Assembly: GCF_024808255.1 (NCBI RefSeq)
Contig: NZ_JANTYS010000004.1
Coordinates: 310,001-374,000 of the forward strand
DNA: 64,000 nt
Reading direction: 5' to 3'
Source of the DNA: Mucilaginibacter dorajii
GTDB taxonomy: Bacteria > Bacteroidota > Bacteroidia > Sphingobacteriales > Sphingobacteriaceae
Shown here: in pieces, positions 15,475 through 23,938 of the stretch
Position numbering within the stretch: position 1 is the first letter of the stretch
Layout: every line of letters starts with the position of its first letter
Notes under the pieces: model-generated
What the model was told of the DNA's origin: nothing
The model's input: the letters and a program-made list of their open reading frames with translations, nothing else
Databases searched by the model: none
Program-made: the position numbers and the translations under genes

Positions 15475-16209
15475 TTATAGTTCCTTGATCCTGATGTTCC
15501 TGAAATAAGCTTTATGGCCATGGTCCTGCAAGGCAATGAGACCCGTTTTAGCGGTGCCATAGTCGGGATAATCTTTCCATTTGCCTTCGGCTTTCTTTTT
15601 GTTCCATTCATCGGTCCAGGCTTCAAAGGCAATGATCTTCGATCCGTTAAGCCAATGCTCCACATGACCGTTGTTAAATACTATTTTGCTGATGTTCCAT
15701 TTGCCGATTGGTTCCACCTTTTTTAAGGTGTTGGGCAGGTGCATGGCATAGTCGCAGCCGTTTTTTTGCCATTCTTCCAGTTTGTCGGGCCAGCCTTCAT
15801 CGTCAATGATTTGGTATTCTGGGCCGGTGGCGTAGGTGGAGTGATATTTAGCATCTTCAATTACGTGATATAATACTCCACTGTTGCTGCCTTTATCAAT
15901 TTTCCATTCCCATTCCAGCTCAAAGTTGGTGTAGGCTTTATCAGTAACAATATCGCCGCCGGTATCGCCTTCGGCAGCGTCAAGGCAAACCAAAGCACCG
16001 TCAATAATGGTCCAGTTTTTTACAGGTGTGGTTTTATTGAAACTGTGCCAGCCTTTTAAGGTTTTACCGTCAAACAGATTAACCCAGTTACTTTTTTTAG
16101 CAGTCACCTTTACATGTGGCGGCACTTTTACTACTACTGCCGACGTTTGCACACAAACCACCGCCGCGGCTGCCATAATTAGGCCGAGCTTTTTTAATTG
16201 TTGTTTCAT
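15475..16209 (-). CDS. Secreted DUF1080 protein (3-keto-disaccharide hydrolase family)
   Basis: A 244-aa exported protein with an N-terminal signal sequence (KKLGLIMAAAAVVCVQTSA). It is followed by a DUF1080/concanavalin-like domain that starts WVNLFDGKTLKGWHSFN and contains EWEWKIDKGSNSGVLYHV, ATGPEYQIIDDEG and GLIALQDHGHKAYFRNIRIK. This family is now linked to hydrolysis of 3-keto-glycosides. The neighbouring Gfo/Idh/MocA oxidoreductase on the same strand is a frequent partner, consistent with a pathway that oxidises and then cleaves a sugar. That pathway role is inferred from the pairing. Confidence 0.88.
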   Translation of the reverse strand: MKQQLKKLGLIMAAAAVVCVQTSAVVVKVPPHVKVTAKKSNWVNLFDGKTLKGWHSFNKTTPVKNWTIIDGALVCLDAAEGDTGGDIVTDKAYTNFELEWEWKIDKGSNSGVLYHVIEDAKYHSTYATGPEYQIIDDEGWPDKLEEWQKNGCDYAMHLPNTLKKVEPIGKWNISKIVFNNGHVEHWLNGSKIIAFEAWTDEWNKKKAEGKWKDYPDYGTAKTGLIALQDHGHKAYFRNIRIKEL

Positions 16210-16317
16210 AAGTTTATTGGATAGGTATGTACTTTTCTACTATGATTCAGTTCCGACCCGCCTCAGGGTCCTCCTTTGGAGAGACCCCGAGGGTACAGGG
16301 AAGGTTAAGATTTTTTT

Positions 16318-16437
16318 CGCGCAAAGGCGCAAAGGCCGCCAAGTAAAAACTTAAAATCTTTGCGCTTAGCGCCTTTGCGTGAATATTTATTCCAGTAAGC
16401 GATTTTTGTCTCAACTCTTGATTCTTGACTCTTAATT
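16318..16437. repeat. CGCAAAGGCGCAAAG inverted repeat and CTTGATTCTTGACTC words
   Basis: CGCGCAAAGGCGCAAAGGCC (16318-16337) is mirrored by ATCTTTGCGCTTAGCGCC and TTTGCGTG (16356-16381). Next to it, AACTCTTGATTCTTGACTCT (16414-16433) is a separate word array that runs into the stop codon of the oxidoreductase gene. The CTTGATTC words recur at 42332-42365 before the alkB-like gene. Confidence 0.75.
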
Positions 16438-17805
16438 CTTTTTCCCCACCTGCATTCTCTCAGGGTCCCAAAACATGGGGCTATCTTTGTAATAGCTATC
16501 ATTACAAAGCAGGGCAGGGGCGGCGGCGCGATAACCAAAAATGGCATCCTCGGTTACTTTGCCATTGTTCCTGATGGCGGTAAAAAAGTTGACCATATGA
16601 TCATAAGGGCCGCCCATATAACCTTTGTCGGCATCGTAAGTGATCTCTTCGGGCGGCAACATCTTTTTGCGCTCGGCATAGCCAACACCCGCTTTTTTCA
16701 ATTTGTCCAGGTAAAAAGGATCGTCGCTGGCAAAGGTTTTATTGCGTTTAAGGGTTACTTTATCCCAGGTAATATCCATCGATCCCTCGCTGCCTACCAG
16801 TTTTAAATAGGTGGTACCGCTGGTGCCATCCACAAAGTTGCAACGTAACGATAGATTAAAGGCCGGATGCGCCTGCGTTTTGCCATAATCAAAAGTGCCT
16901 AACAACACATCAGGTACTTCGCGGCCATCGTTCCAGAAACGTAAACCGCCAGATGCGTAGATCTTATTTGGCCCTATCGAATCGGTAATAAAATGCAGGC
17001 TCGAAAACAGGTGCACAAATAAGTCGCCGGCCATGCCTGTGCCGTAATCGGTATAATTTCTCCAGCGGAAAAAGCGCTTGGAGTCATAATCGCGTTTTTT
17101 GGTATTGCTGATGTAGGTTTCCCAATCTACAGTTTGGGTTGATGCATCTGCCGGGATAGGGTATTGCCAAACCTCCAGCGGTTCGCGCCTGGCCCAAAAG
17201 CCCTCGGCATAATTAAGCTGACCGATAGCACCACTTTTTAATAGCTCATGTGCTTTCTCGTTCCCTAATGAGGATACGCCCTGGCTGCCCACCTGGAAAA
17301 TTTTGCCGGTTTCCTGCTGTGCTTTAATCACCGCCGGACCTTCGCTTATGGCATGTACCATCGGTTTTTCGCAATACACATGTTTGCCGGCATGCATGGC
17401 ATCAACAGAAATTTGCTGGTGCCAATGATCGGGCGTGGCTATAATCACCGCGTCGATATCTTTGCGGTTCAGGATCTCTTTATAAACTTTAGTGGTAAAA
17501 ATATCCGCGCCGTATTTGGTTTTGGCATCTTTTAAGCGGCCATCATACAAATCGCAAACGGCAACCAACTTTACGCCCGGTACTTTCAGCGCGGTATCGG
17601 TATCACTGTTGCCCATGCCGCCGGCACCAATCAGGGCAATATTGATCTGATCATTATACTCATAGCCTAATTGGCGTTTGAGTATGGCAAAGGGTTTAAC
17701 AGTGTTACCGGCGGCAAACAGGCTATTGCCCACAGCCACCGCGGCTGTTGTGGTAGTTAATTTTTTGATGAAACTGCGGCGCGAGGATTCTTGTTTTTCT
17801 TTCAT
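16432..17805 (-). CDS. Tat-exported Gfo/Idh/MocA family oxidoreductase
   Basis: A 457-aa NAD(P)-dependent oxidoreductase. The N-terminus carries a twin-arginine signal (SSRRSFIKKLTTTTAAVAVG), so the folded enzyme is probably exported. The Rossmann motif is ALIGAGGMGNSD near residue 57, and the family marker CEKPMVHAISEG lies near 146. The C-terminal domain (NFVDGTSGTTYLKLVGSEGS, KGYMGGPYDHMVNFFTAI) is typical of Bacteroidota members acting on sugars or sugar alcohols. The substrate is not known. The stop codon lies inside a short repeat. The DUF1080 gene follows 222 bases downstream. Confidence 0.9.
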   Translation of the reverse strand: MKEKQESSRRSFIKKLTTTTAAVAVGNSLFAAGNTVKPFAILKRQLGYEYNDQINIALIGAGGMGNSDTDTALKVPGVKLVAVCDLYDGRLKDAKTKYGADIFTTKVYKEILNRKDIDAVIIATPDHWHQQISVDAMHAGKHVYCEKPMVHAISEGPAVIKAQQETGKIFQVGSQGVSSLGNEKAHELLKSGAIGQLNYAEGFWARREPLEVWQYPIPADASTQTVDWETYISNTKKRDYDSKRFFRWRNYTDYGTGMAGDLFVHLFSSLHFITDSIGPNKIYASGGLRFWNDGREVPDVLLGTFDYGKTQAHPAFNLSLRCNFVDGTSGTTYLKLVGSEGSMDITWDKVTLKRNKTFASDDPFYLDKLKKAGVGYAERKKMLPPEEITYDADKGYMGGPYDHMVNFFTAIRNNGKVTEDAIFGYRAAAPALLCNDSYYKDSPMFWDPERMQVGKKN

Positions 17806-18061
17806 AGATAAGGAAATGAACTTTATACTAAAATTAATTTGTGAGAAACTATAAAATATAACCTCCTATAACAGGATGGCAATAGAGCGTTGGTTTAAAC
17901 AGGATTGGTTTTTAAAATTAGTGAATTGACTTTACATTCAAAGAGCGTCTTTTAAGTATTTATCATTTAAAAGCGATGGGGTTTAAAACCTAAGTGTTCG
18001 AAAGAAAAATGACAAAGGCGGGTTTTTCGTACTTTACGGTGTGCTCTTTACGGCTGTTACT

Positions 18062-18205
18062 ACTCACCCGGTCAACGCTTCGCTGGACCGCCCTCTCTCC
18101 GGCAAGCCGCAAAGAGGGCTTAAAAAACAAACGGGAATTTTCCGTCCCCCCTATGCGACGCAGTCGGAGAGAGGGGAAGACGGGCGAAGCCGAGTCGGGG
18201 TGAGT
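18062..18205. repeat. 144-bp hairpin element upstream of ubiE
   Basis: ACTCACCCGGTCAACGCTTC on the left (18062) is mirrored by GGGGTGAGT at the right end (18197-18205), with inner stems CCCTCTCTCC / GGAGAGAGGG. The 521-bp spacer 17806-18326 otherwise shows nothing I recognise. The element shares its end sequence with the hairpins at 25502 and 55324. Confidence 0.8.
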
Positions 18206-18304
18206 CGTCCTTGGTTAGTTTTTCATTATGCCCGCTGCCCGGTTCTAAAAGCGATTTCCCCGTCAACTTAATCCATCCCGATAAAACAATCAATATACAA
18301 TCAC

Positions 18305-18312
18305 TATCTTTG
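18305..18312 (+). promoter_or_regulatory. -7 box for ubiE-porT
   Basis: TATCTTTG matches TAnnTTTG and lies 14 bases before the ubiE ATG. No clear -33 element is seen. Confidence 0.5.
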
Positions 18313-18326
18313 CCGCTACTATCAAA

Positions 18327-19058
18327 ATGAGCAAAACCATAACTCCCTACAATAACGAGCAGGCTACCAAAAAAGAACAGGTGGCAGATATGTTCAACAA
18401 TATATCCAAAACGTATGATTTTTTGAACCACTTCATGTCCTTGGGTATCGATATCATCTGGCGTAAAAAGGCTATTAACGAATTGAAAAAAGATCAGCCT
18501 AAACTGATCCTTGATGTAGCTACTGGTACCGGCGACTTTGCTTTTGAGGCTTTAAAAATCCTGAAACCAGAGCGCATTATTGGCGTGGATATTTCACGTG
18601 GTATGCTGGATATTGCCGAGCAAAAAATTGAAAAACGTGGCCTTGGCGATAAATTTGGTGTAAAACTTGGCGACTCGGAAAAACTGCCTTTTGGCGATGC
18701 CGAGTTTGACGCGGTTACGGTTGCCTATGGCGTACGCAATTTTGAGAACCTGGAAGTTGGCCTGGCCGATATTCAACGGGTGCTAAAACCTGGGGGAAAA
18801 GCGGTGGTATTGGAATTTTCAAAACCGAAGACATTTCCTGTTAAGCAGCTTTATAACTTTTATTTCAACTACATTACCCCCGGCATTGGTAAGCTGTTTA
18901 GTAAAGATGCAAGGGCGTACAGTTACCTGCCCGAGTCTGTTGCCGCTTTCCCGGATGGGAAAAATTTTGTTGCTTTGATGGATAAAGTAGGCTTTAAAAA
19001 TACCAAACAAAGGCCTTTGGCGTTTGGTATTTGTTCTATATATACAGGCGTTAAATGA
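18327..19058 (+). CDS. ubiE: Demethylmenaquinone methyltransferase
   Basis: A 243-aa class I SAM-dependent methyltransferase (UbiE/MenG) that methylates demethylmenaquinone in the last step of menaquinone synthesis. The SAM motif DVATGTGDFAFEAL lies near residue 70, followed by IIGVDISRGML and the family signatures VTVAYGVRNFENL and FSKPKTFPVKQLYNFYF. The C-terminus YLPESVAAFPDG and RPLAFGICSIYTGVK is standard. The last four bases overlap the porT start (ATGA), a ubiE-porT link also seen in other Bacteroidota. Confidence 0.96.
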   Translation: MSKTITPYNNEQATKKEQVADMFNNISKTYDFLNHFMSLGIDIIWRKKAINELKKDQPKLILDVATGTGDFAFEALKILKPERIIGVDISRGMLDIAEQKIEKRGLGDKFGVKLGDSEKLPFGDAEFDAVTVAYGVRNFENLEVGLADIQRVLKPGGKAVVLEFSKPKTFPVKQLYNFYFNYITPGIGKLFSKDARAYSYLPESVAAFPDGKNFVALMDKVGFKNTKQRPLAFGICSIYTGVK

Positions 19059-19795
19059 TTAAAACCCGCTACCTTTTACTTGTATGCTTTATGTTTTGCA
19101 GCCAGTTTTTAATGGCTCAACACGAAAATGTACCTGCATGGGGTGGCGGTGCCGACCAGGTTGATCTAAGCTGGGGTTTTAGCTTCAGTTACGTAGCCAG
19201 CGATTTTAAGATCACCAAAAAGCCAAACTGGCGCAGTCCTTTCTTTGATAAAGGCACGGGCACTTATATTACAGATTCGGTAAACAGCATCAGCTCAAAA
19301 AGTACACCGGGTTTTGCCATAGGTTTTATAGCCAGGTATACATTAACCGAGCATTTTGAAGTGCGCAGCACACCATCGTTGGTTTTTGCCGATAGAAATT
19401 TGACGTACACCTACGCCAACCCCGATCAAAACCAGGTGAAGCAGATACAAACCACCTCGTTTGAAATTCCGCTATCATTCAAGCTCAAGTCAGATCGCCT
19501 TGGCGATTTCAGGGCTTACATCCTGGGCGGTGTTAAATATACCCAGGCCATTGGCTCCAAAAAGAGCGAAGCCAACCTCGATCCGCTTGATAAAGCCGTT
19601 AAAAATGTATGCGGCTTTAGTTCTTATGAAGCCGGTATTGGCTGCGATATTTATTTCGAATATTTTAAGCTATCGCCCCAAATCAAAATCTCCAACTCAT
19701 TTGGTAACCTCCTTGTAGCCGAAGATCATCCTTTTGCGGCACCAATAAGCAAGCTATCGTTACATACGGTAATGTTTAGTTTATTTTTTGAGTAG
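19055..19795 (+). CDS. porT: PorT-family outer-membrane protein (type IX secretion)
   Basis: A 246-aa outer-membrane beta-barrel protein with a signal peptide ending FCSQFLMAQ. Alternating beta strands fill the rest, from VDLSWGFSFSYVASDFKI to a C-terminal aromatic strand ending MFSLFFE. The length, the DFKI segment and the overlapping position behind ubiE match PorT, a component needed for the type IX secretion system that moves proteins across the outer membrane. PorT-like barrels are hard to separate by sequence alone, so the name rests partly on gene order. The stop codon TAG is followed three bases later by a palindromic element. Confidence 0.8.
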   Translation: MIKTRYLLLVCFMFCSQFLMAQHENVPAWGGGADQVDLSWGFSFSYVASDFKITKKPNWRSPFFDKGTGTYITDSVNSISSKSTPGFAIGFIARYTLTEHFEVRSTPSLVFADRNLTYTYANPDQNQVKQIQTTSFEIPLSFKLKSDRLGDFRAYILGGVKYTQAIGSKKSEANLDPLDKAVKNVCGFSSYEAGIGCDIYFEYFKLSPQIKISNSFGNLLVAEDHPFAAPISKLSLHTVMFSLFFE

Positions 19796-19797
19796 GA

Positions 19798-19882
19798 GCC
19801 CCCTCTAAATCTCCCCCGGAAGGGGAGACTTTTGTGTTTTTTTTTTAAAGCCCTCCCTTTCGGGGCGGGTTTGGGCGGGGCT
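19798..19882. repeat. Compact 85-bp double-palindrome element after porT
   Basis: The element has two modules: CCCCCTCTAAATCTCCCCC with GGAAGGGGAGACTTT, then AAAGCCCTCCCTTTCGGGG with CGGGTTTGGGCGGGGCT. A T-tract joins them. The same modules flank the hpd start codon at 3378-3499. The first module forms a hairpin followed by T-rich sequence and could stop porT transcription. Confidence 0.85.
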
Positions 19883-19950
19883 TATTACCCTTACAAGACA
19901 ATAATTCAAACTAAAAAACATAATTTCGCTGCCATAGTTATCCTACTACT

Positions 19951-20709
19951 ATGAGTAAAATTGCTTTAATAACAGGTGCTACCGCTGGTATAGGCGAGGC
20001 TTGCGCGCATGTGTTTGCGCGTGAAGGTTATAATTTGATCTTAACCGGGAGGCGCGAGGACAGGCTTAATAAGGTTGCATCGTATTTGAATGATAAATAC
20101 AATGTAGAGGTTACGGCCATGTCATTTGATGTGCGCAACCGTGCCGAGGTTATCGAAAACCTGAATGAGCTCCCCGCCGAATGGAAAAATGTTGATGTGC
20201 TGGTTAACAACGCCGGCTTAAGCCAGGGACTTGATCCCATCCAAAAAGGCGATATTGATGATTGGGAAACCATGATTGATACCAACATAAAAGGCTTGCT
20301 TTACGTAAGCAAGGTGGTATCAAACTGGATGATTGATAACGGCAAGGGCCATATCATCAATTTAGGTTCAATAGCAGGTAAAGAGGTTTATCCAAACGGT
20401 AACGTATACTGTGCCACCAAGCACGCCGTTGATGCCTTAAATAAAGGCATGCGGGCTGACCTGCTGCCGTTTGGTATAAGGGTTACCGCTGTACATCCAG
20501 GCGCTGTTGAAACCGAATTTTCGGAAGTGCGCTTTAAAGGTGATAGGGAACGGGCTAAAAAAGTTTACGATGGTTTTGAGCCATTAATAGCCCAGGATAT
20601 TGCCGAAACCATTTGGTTTGTAGCATCGCGCCCGGCGCACGTAAACATCAACGACCTGGTAATTATGCCAACCGCGCAAGCAACGGCAACTAATATATTC
20701 AGACACTAG
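19951..20709 (+). CDS. Short-chain dehydrogenase/reductase, YdfG-like
   Basis: A 252-aa classical SDR. The cofactor motif TGATAGIGEA starts at residue 8, NNAG is near 88, the catalytic Ser is in NLGSIAGKEVYP and the catalytic Tyr and Lys are in YCATKHAVDAL. The C-terminal segment INDLVIMPTAQATATN is typical of the YdfG group, which oxidises serine or 3-hydroxy acids and reduces malonic semialdehyde. The exact substrate is not shown. The gene stands alone between two repeat-bearing spacers. Confidence 0.9.
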   Translation: MSKIALITGATAGIGEACAHVFAREGYNLILTGRREDRLNKVASYLNDKYNVEVTAMSFDVRNRAEVIENLNELPAEWKNVDVLVNNAGLSQGLDPIQKGDIDDWETMIDTNIKGLLYVSKVVSNWMIDNGKGHIINLGSIAGKEVYPNGNVYCATKHAVDALNKGMRADLLPFGIRVTAVHPGAVETEFSEVRFKGDRERAKKVYDGFEPLIAQDIAETIWFVASRPAHVNINDLVIMPTAQATATNIFRH

Positions 20710-20880
20710 ATGTGCAGATTTCAGATGTGCAGATGAGTGATTTGATAAATTTGATAATGTTCGGTCGCACTACAACAAGTCAATTATGCACTCATTAAAA
20801 TTAATCTGCACATTTGCACATCTGAAATTTGCACATTTGGAAACACATTTGCACATCTGAAATCTGCACATCTAAAATCA
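20709..20880. repeat. GATGTGCAGATTTCAGATG word array with mirrored arm
   Basis: The left arm (20709-20736) repeats GATGTGCAGATTTCAGATGT. The right arm (20791-20876) repeats its complement several times (TCTGCACATTTGCACATCTG, then TTTGCACATTTGG, then GCACATCTGAAATCTGCACA). The right arm ends a few bases before the yqeY ATG and produces a false N-terminal extension of that frame. The vocabulary recurs at 10866, 12116 and 63601. Confidence 0.85.
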
Positions 20881-20885
20881 AAATA

Positions 20886-21335
20886 ATGTCACTAATCACA
20901 CAAATAGACCAGGATATAAAGCTGGCTATGTTAGCTAAACAGCCAGACCGTTTAAGGGGTTTGCGCGCCATTAAATCGGCTTTGTTACTGGCCAAAACAG
21001 AAAAAGGAGCTGCTGATGAACTCACCGAAGAAGGTGAGATCAAGGTACTTCAAAAACTGATTAAACAACGGAAAGAATCGGCCGATATTTACAAAACGCA
21101 AAACCGCGAAGATCTGTACGAGATTGAAATGGAAGAGATGCGTGTAATTGAGCCGTACCTGCCGCAACAGATGAACCGCTTTGAAATTGAAGGCTATTTA
21201 CAGGACTTAATCGGCAGGATAGGAGCCACCTCAACCAAAGATCTGGGCAGGGTTATGGGTATGGCCAATAAAGAACTTGCCGGCAAAGCCGATGGTAAAA
21301 CTATCTCTGAAATTGTAAGGCAACTGTTGGGTTAA
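20886..21335 (+). CDS. GatB/YqeY domain protein
   Basis: A 149-aa helical protein of the YqeY family, related to the tail domain of the GatB amidotransferase subunit and thought to contact tRNA. The pattern is clear: MSLITQIDQDIKLAMLAKQP, then RLRGLRAIKSALLLAKTEKG, LQKLIKQRKESADIYK, EMRVIEPYLPQQM and the closing GRVMGMANKELAGKADG. I chose the ATG at 20886, which gives the usual 147-150 residues. The frame stays open to 20829 only because it reads through the repeat array. Confidence 0.92.
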   Translation: MSLITQIDQDIKLAMLAKQPDRLRGLRAIKSALLLAKTEKGAADELTEEGEIKVLQKLIKQRKESADIYKTQNREDLYEIEMEEMRVIEPYLPQQMNRFEIEGYLQDLIGRIGATSTKDLGRVMGMANKELAGKADGKTISEIVRQLLG

Positions 21336-21337
21336 TC

Positions 21338-21382
21338 AATAATTTATCAATATAAGCTTAATATCTACATTGATAAATTATT
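21338..21382. terminator. AT-rich 14-bp perfect inverted repeat after yqeY
   Basis: AATAATTTATCAAT (21338-21351) is exactly mirrored by ATTGATAAATTATT (21369-21382) right after the yqeY stop. It is AT-rich and has no strong U-tract, so a role in ending the transcript is possible but not certain. Confidence 0.45.
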
Positions 21383-21495
21383 ACTATAATTGCTGAAACT
21401 CGTTCGCAATAAACTAATTTTATAGCGGATTAACACATTTTTATACTAAAACGGGTTTTGGTATAGTTAATTGAAAATTAATACTGAATATTTAT

Positions 21496-22257
21496 ATGGA
21501 TTTCGTGCTTAAAGAGGAACACGGTTTTAGTTACATCGATGAGGGCGAAGGAGAGGTGCTGTTACTACTGCACGGTTTGATGGGGGCGTTAAGCAATTGG
21601 GACGGTGTAATTGATGAGTTTAAATCAAAATACCGTGTAATAATACCTATATTGCCTATTTATGATATGCCGCTGATAACAACAGGTGTTAAAAGCCTGT
21701 CAAAATTTGTGCATAAGTTTATAAAGTTTAAGCAGCTAAGCAATATTACCATGTTAGGTAACTCGCTTGGTGGTCATGTTGCCCTGGTTTACGTGTTGGC
21801 CCATCCCGAAAATATTAAGGCGATGGTGCTTACAGGCAGTTCGGGTTTATATGAAAATGCCTTTGGTGGCTCATTTCCGCGCCGCGAAAGTATCGATTTT
21901 GTTCGCGAGAAAGTGCAGTATACATTTTATGATCCGGCCATTGCAACAGATGAAATGGTTAACGATATTCATAAACTGATTAATGACAGGCATAGCGTGC
22001 TCAGGCTGCTGGCTATGGCAAAATCGGCCATCCGTCATAACATGAAAAAAGATCTCCATAAAATGACCTTACCGGTTTGTTTAATATGGGGTAAAGATGA
22101 TAAAATTACGCCACCAGAAGTGGCAGTAGAGTTTAATGAAGAGTTACCAAACTCCGAGTTGCACTGGATTGATAAATGCGGCCACGCCCCAATGATGGAG
22201 CGGCCCGAAGAGTTTAATGTACTGTTGAGCGCGTTTTTAAACAAAATAAAAGCATAA
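21496..22257 (+). CDS. Alpha/beta-fold hydrolase
   Basis: A 253-aa alpha/beta hydrolase. The oxyanion region LLHGLMGALSNWDG lies near residue 23, the nucleophile elbow GNSLGGHVAL near 96, the acidic residue in WGKDDKITPPE near 200 and the catalytic His in DKCGHAPMMERPEEF near 230. All three catalytic positions are present, so it should be an active esterase-like or C-C hydrolase enzyme; the substrate is unknown. It is followed after one base by the CBS-domain gene, so the two are probably one transcript. Confidence 0.88.
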   Translation: MDFVLKEEHGFSYIDEGEGEVLLLLHGLMGALSNWDGVIDEFKSKYRVIIPILPIYDMPLITTGVKSLSKFVHKFIKFKQLSNITMLGNSLGGHVALVYVLAHPENIKAMVLTGSSGLYENAFGGSFPRRESIDFVREKVQYTFYDPAIATDEMVNDIHKLINDRHSVLRLLAMAKSAIRHNMKKDLHKMTLPVCLIWGKDDKITPPEVAVEFNEELPNSELHWIDKCGHAPMMERPEEFNVLLSAFLNKIKA

Positions 22258-22258
22258 C

Positions 22259-22921
22259 ATGATTGCAATTGAACTGATAGCTGATGCGATACCCCCGGCG
22301 CATACCTCTGATACCATACAGAAGGTGTATGAGCGTATGGTGGAGTTTCGTGTCCGCCATTTGCCAATTGTAAACGAAGATCAATTTTTAGGGTTAATAT
22401 CTGATGATGATATGCAGGGCGAAAGCGATAACCAAACGCCCGTTGGCGCATTGGCCTTATCGCTGGTAAACCCGTATGTGCGCGAGGATCAGCATGTTTA
22501 TGATGTTATCCGCCTGTTTCATGAACGTAAGCTCACTGTGGTGCCGGTTTTGGATGTTAAACAAAACTACTTGGGTGTTATCACTATAAATGCTATTACA
22601 GATTATTTTGCGCAGATTACCTCGGTTTCGCAGCCGGGTGGCATTATTGTGTTAGAGATCAATAACAAAAACAATTCGCTGGCGCATATGGCCCAAATTG
22701 TTGAATCTGATAACGCGCAGATCCTGAGCTCCTACGTACAAACCTTCCCCGATTCAACCCGCATGGAAGTAACCCTTAAAGTTAATAAACAGGATATTTC
22801 AACCATCATAGCCACATTCCTGCGTTATGAGTATGATATTAAAGCAACCTTTAACCATACCGATCATAACGATAACGCCAAAGACCGCTACGATTCACTC
22901 ATGAATTACCTTAATCTTTAG
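22259..22921 (+). CDS. CBS-domain protein with a C-terminal ACT-like domain
   Basis: A 220-aa protein with two CBS repeats: residues about 1-60 with VEFRVRHLPIVNEDQFLGLI, and about 70-120 with RKLTVVPVLDVKQNYLGVI. A ferredoxin-like domain follows (GGIIVLEINNKNNSLAHMAQ, MEVTLKVNKQDISTIIATFL) that resembles an ACT domain, an AcuB-like arrangement. CBS pairs usually bind adenine nucleotides. It sits before nadK, a conserved order in Bacteroidota; a role in nucleotide sensing is plausible but unproven. Confidence 0.85.
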   Translation: MIAIELIADAIPPAHTSDTIQKVYERMVEFRVRHLPIVNEDQFLGLISDDDMQGESDNQTPVGALALSLVNPYVREDQHVYDVIRLFHERKLTVVPVLDVKQNYLGVITINAITDYFAQITSVSQPGGIIVLEINNKNNSLAHMAQIVESDNAQILSSYVQTFPDSTRMEVTLKVNKQDISTIIATFLRYEYDIKATFNHTDHNDNAKDRYDSLMNYLNL

Positions 22922-23034
22922 TTAGTTCATGGTTAATGGATCATAGTTCATGGCCAGCAAGTAGATCATAGCATGATTGTCATCGATAAGAAAGCCATGA
23001 ACCATTATCTATGAACCATGAACAATTAACCACC
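22922..23034. repeat. GTTCATGG word array with mirrored arm before nadK
   Basis: TTAGTTCATGGTTAATGGAT (22922) and ATAGTTCATGG (22942) are mirrored by CCATGAACCATTATCTATG and AACCATGAACAATTAACC (22995-23031). The arms fill the whole spacer between the CBS gene and nadK. Confidence 0.8.
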
Positions 23035-23047
23035 CAAAATGTAAAGC

Positions 23048-23929
23048 ATGAAAATAGCAATTTACGGCCGGCCATTTAATGAACCATCGGTATTACCGTA
23101 TATTCAGCAGGTGTTTGATAACCTGGCCCACCATAATGTTGATATCTATGTGCACCAGCAGTTACATGATTATCTTCAGGATAAAATTACCGGTGTACAA
23201 TACAAACTGCTGCGTACTACCGATTCATTAAAAGGTTTTATAGATGTATTTATAACCCTTGGCGGCGATGGCACCCTGTTAGATATGGTTACCGTTATCC
23301 GCGATTCGGGTATCCCGGTAATAGGGATCAATTTTGGTCGCCTTGGTTTTTTAGCCAGTGTAAATAAAAGCGATATCAACGCCGCTATTCACGCGGTAGT
23401 AAATAAAGAGTTCACGCTTGATTGCCGTGAGTTGCTGAAGATAGATTCAAAGGCCGATATTTTTGGTAACGATAACTTCGCCCTTAATGATATTACCATT
23501 CATAAGCGCGACGACGCGGCCATGATTATCACCCATGTGTTTTTAAACGACGAGTTTTTAAACTCCTATTGGGGCGATGGATTGATCATATCAACCTCAA
23601 CCGGCTCAACAGCGTATTCGTTAAGCTGCGGCGGACCGATCATCTTCCCGCAATCAAACAGTATAGTTGTTACCCCTGTATCGCCGCATAACCTTAACGT
23701 AAGGCCTATTATTTTGCCCGATAACAGCAAACTGTGTTTTGAGGTAGAAACCCGCAGCTCCAAATACCTGGTATCCTGCGATTCGCGGATGGCCGTTATG
23801 GACGAAACCATTAAATTTCATGTACAAAAGGCGGGTTTTCAATTAAATTTAATCCGCCTGAATAATGAAAGTTACTTAACCACGTTAAGAAACAAACTAT
23901 TATGGGGACTGGATGCCCGTAACTACTAA
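23048..23929 (+). CDS. nadK: NAD kinase
   Basis: A 293-aa enzyme that phosphorylates NAD to NADP. The family motif GGDGTLLDM is at residues 72-80, with FGRLGFLASV next, FALNDITIHKRD near 142 and the glycine-rich loop STSTGSTAYSLSCGGP near 182. The length and motifs are standard. It precedes porG by 9 bases, so the two are co-transcribed. Confidence 0.96.
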   Translation: MKIAIYGRPFNEPSVLPYIQQVFDNLAHHNVDIYVHQQLHDYLQDKITGVQYKLLRTTDSLKGFIDVFITLGGDGTLLDMVTVIRDSGIPVIGINFGRLGFLASVNKSDINAAIHAVVNKEFTLDCRELLKIDSKADIFGNDNFALNDITIHKRDDAAMIITHVFLNDEFLNSYWGDGLIISTSTGSTAYSLSCGGPIIFPQSNSIVVTPVSPHNLNVRPIILPDNSKLCFEVETRSSKYLVSCDSRMAVMDETIKFHVQKAGFQLNLIRLNNESYLTTLRNKLLWGLDARNY

Positions 23930-23938
23930 ATTTGCTGG

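Noticed and set aside
18001..18271. Two plus-strand frames of 69 and 76 codons before ubiE
   Set aside because: They translate the hairpin element and are rich in Arg and Ser with no conserved pattern.
20829..20885. A longer yqeY frame
   Set aside because: The extra codons read through the GCACATCTGAAATC repeat. The ATG at 20886 gives the usual length.
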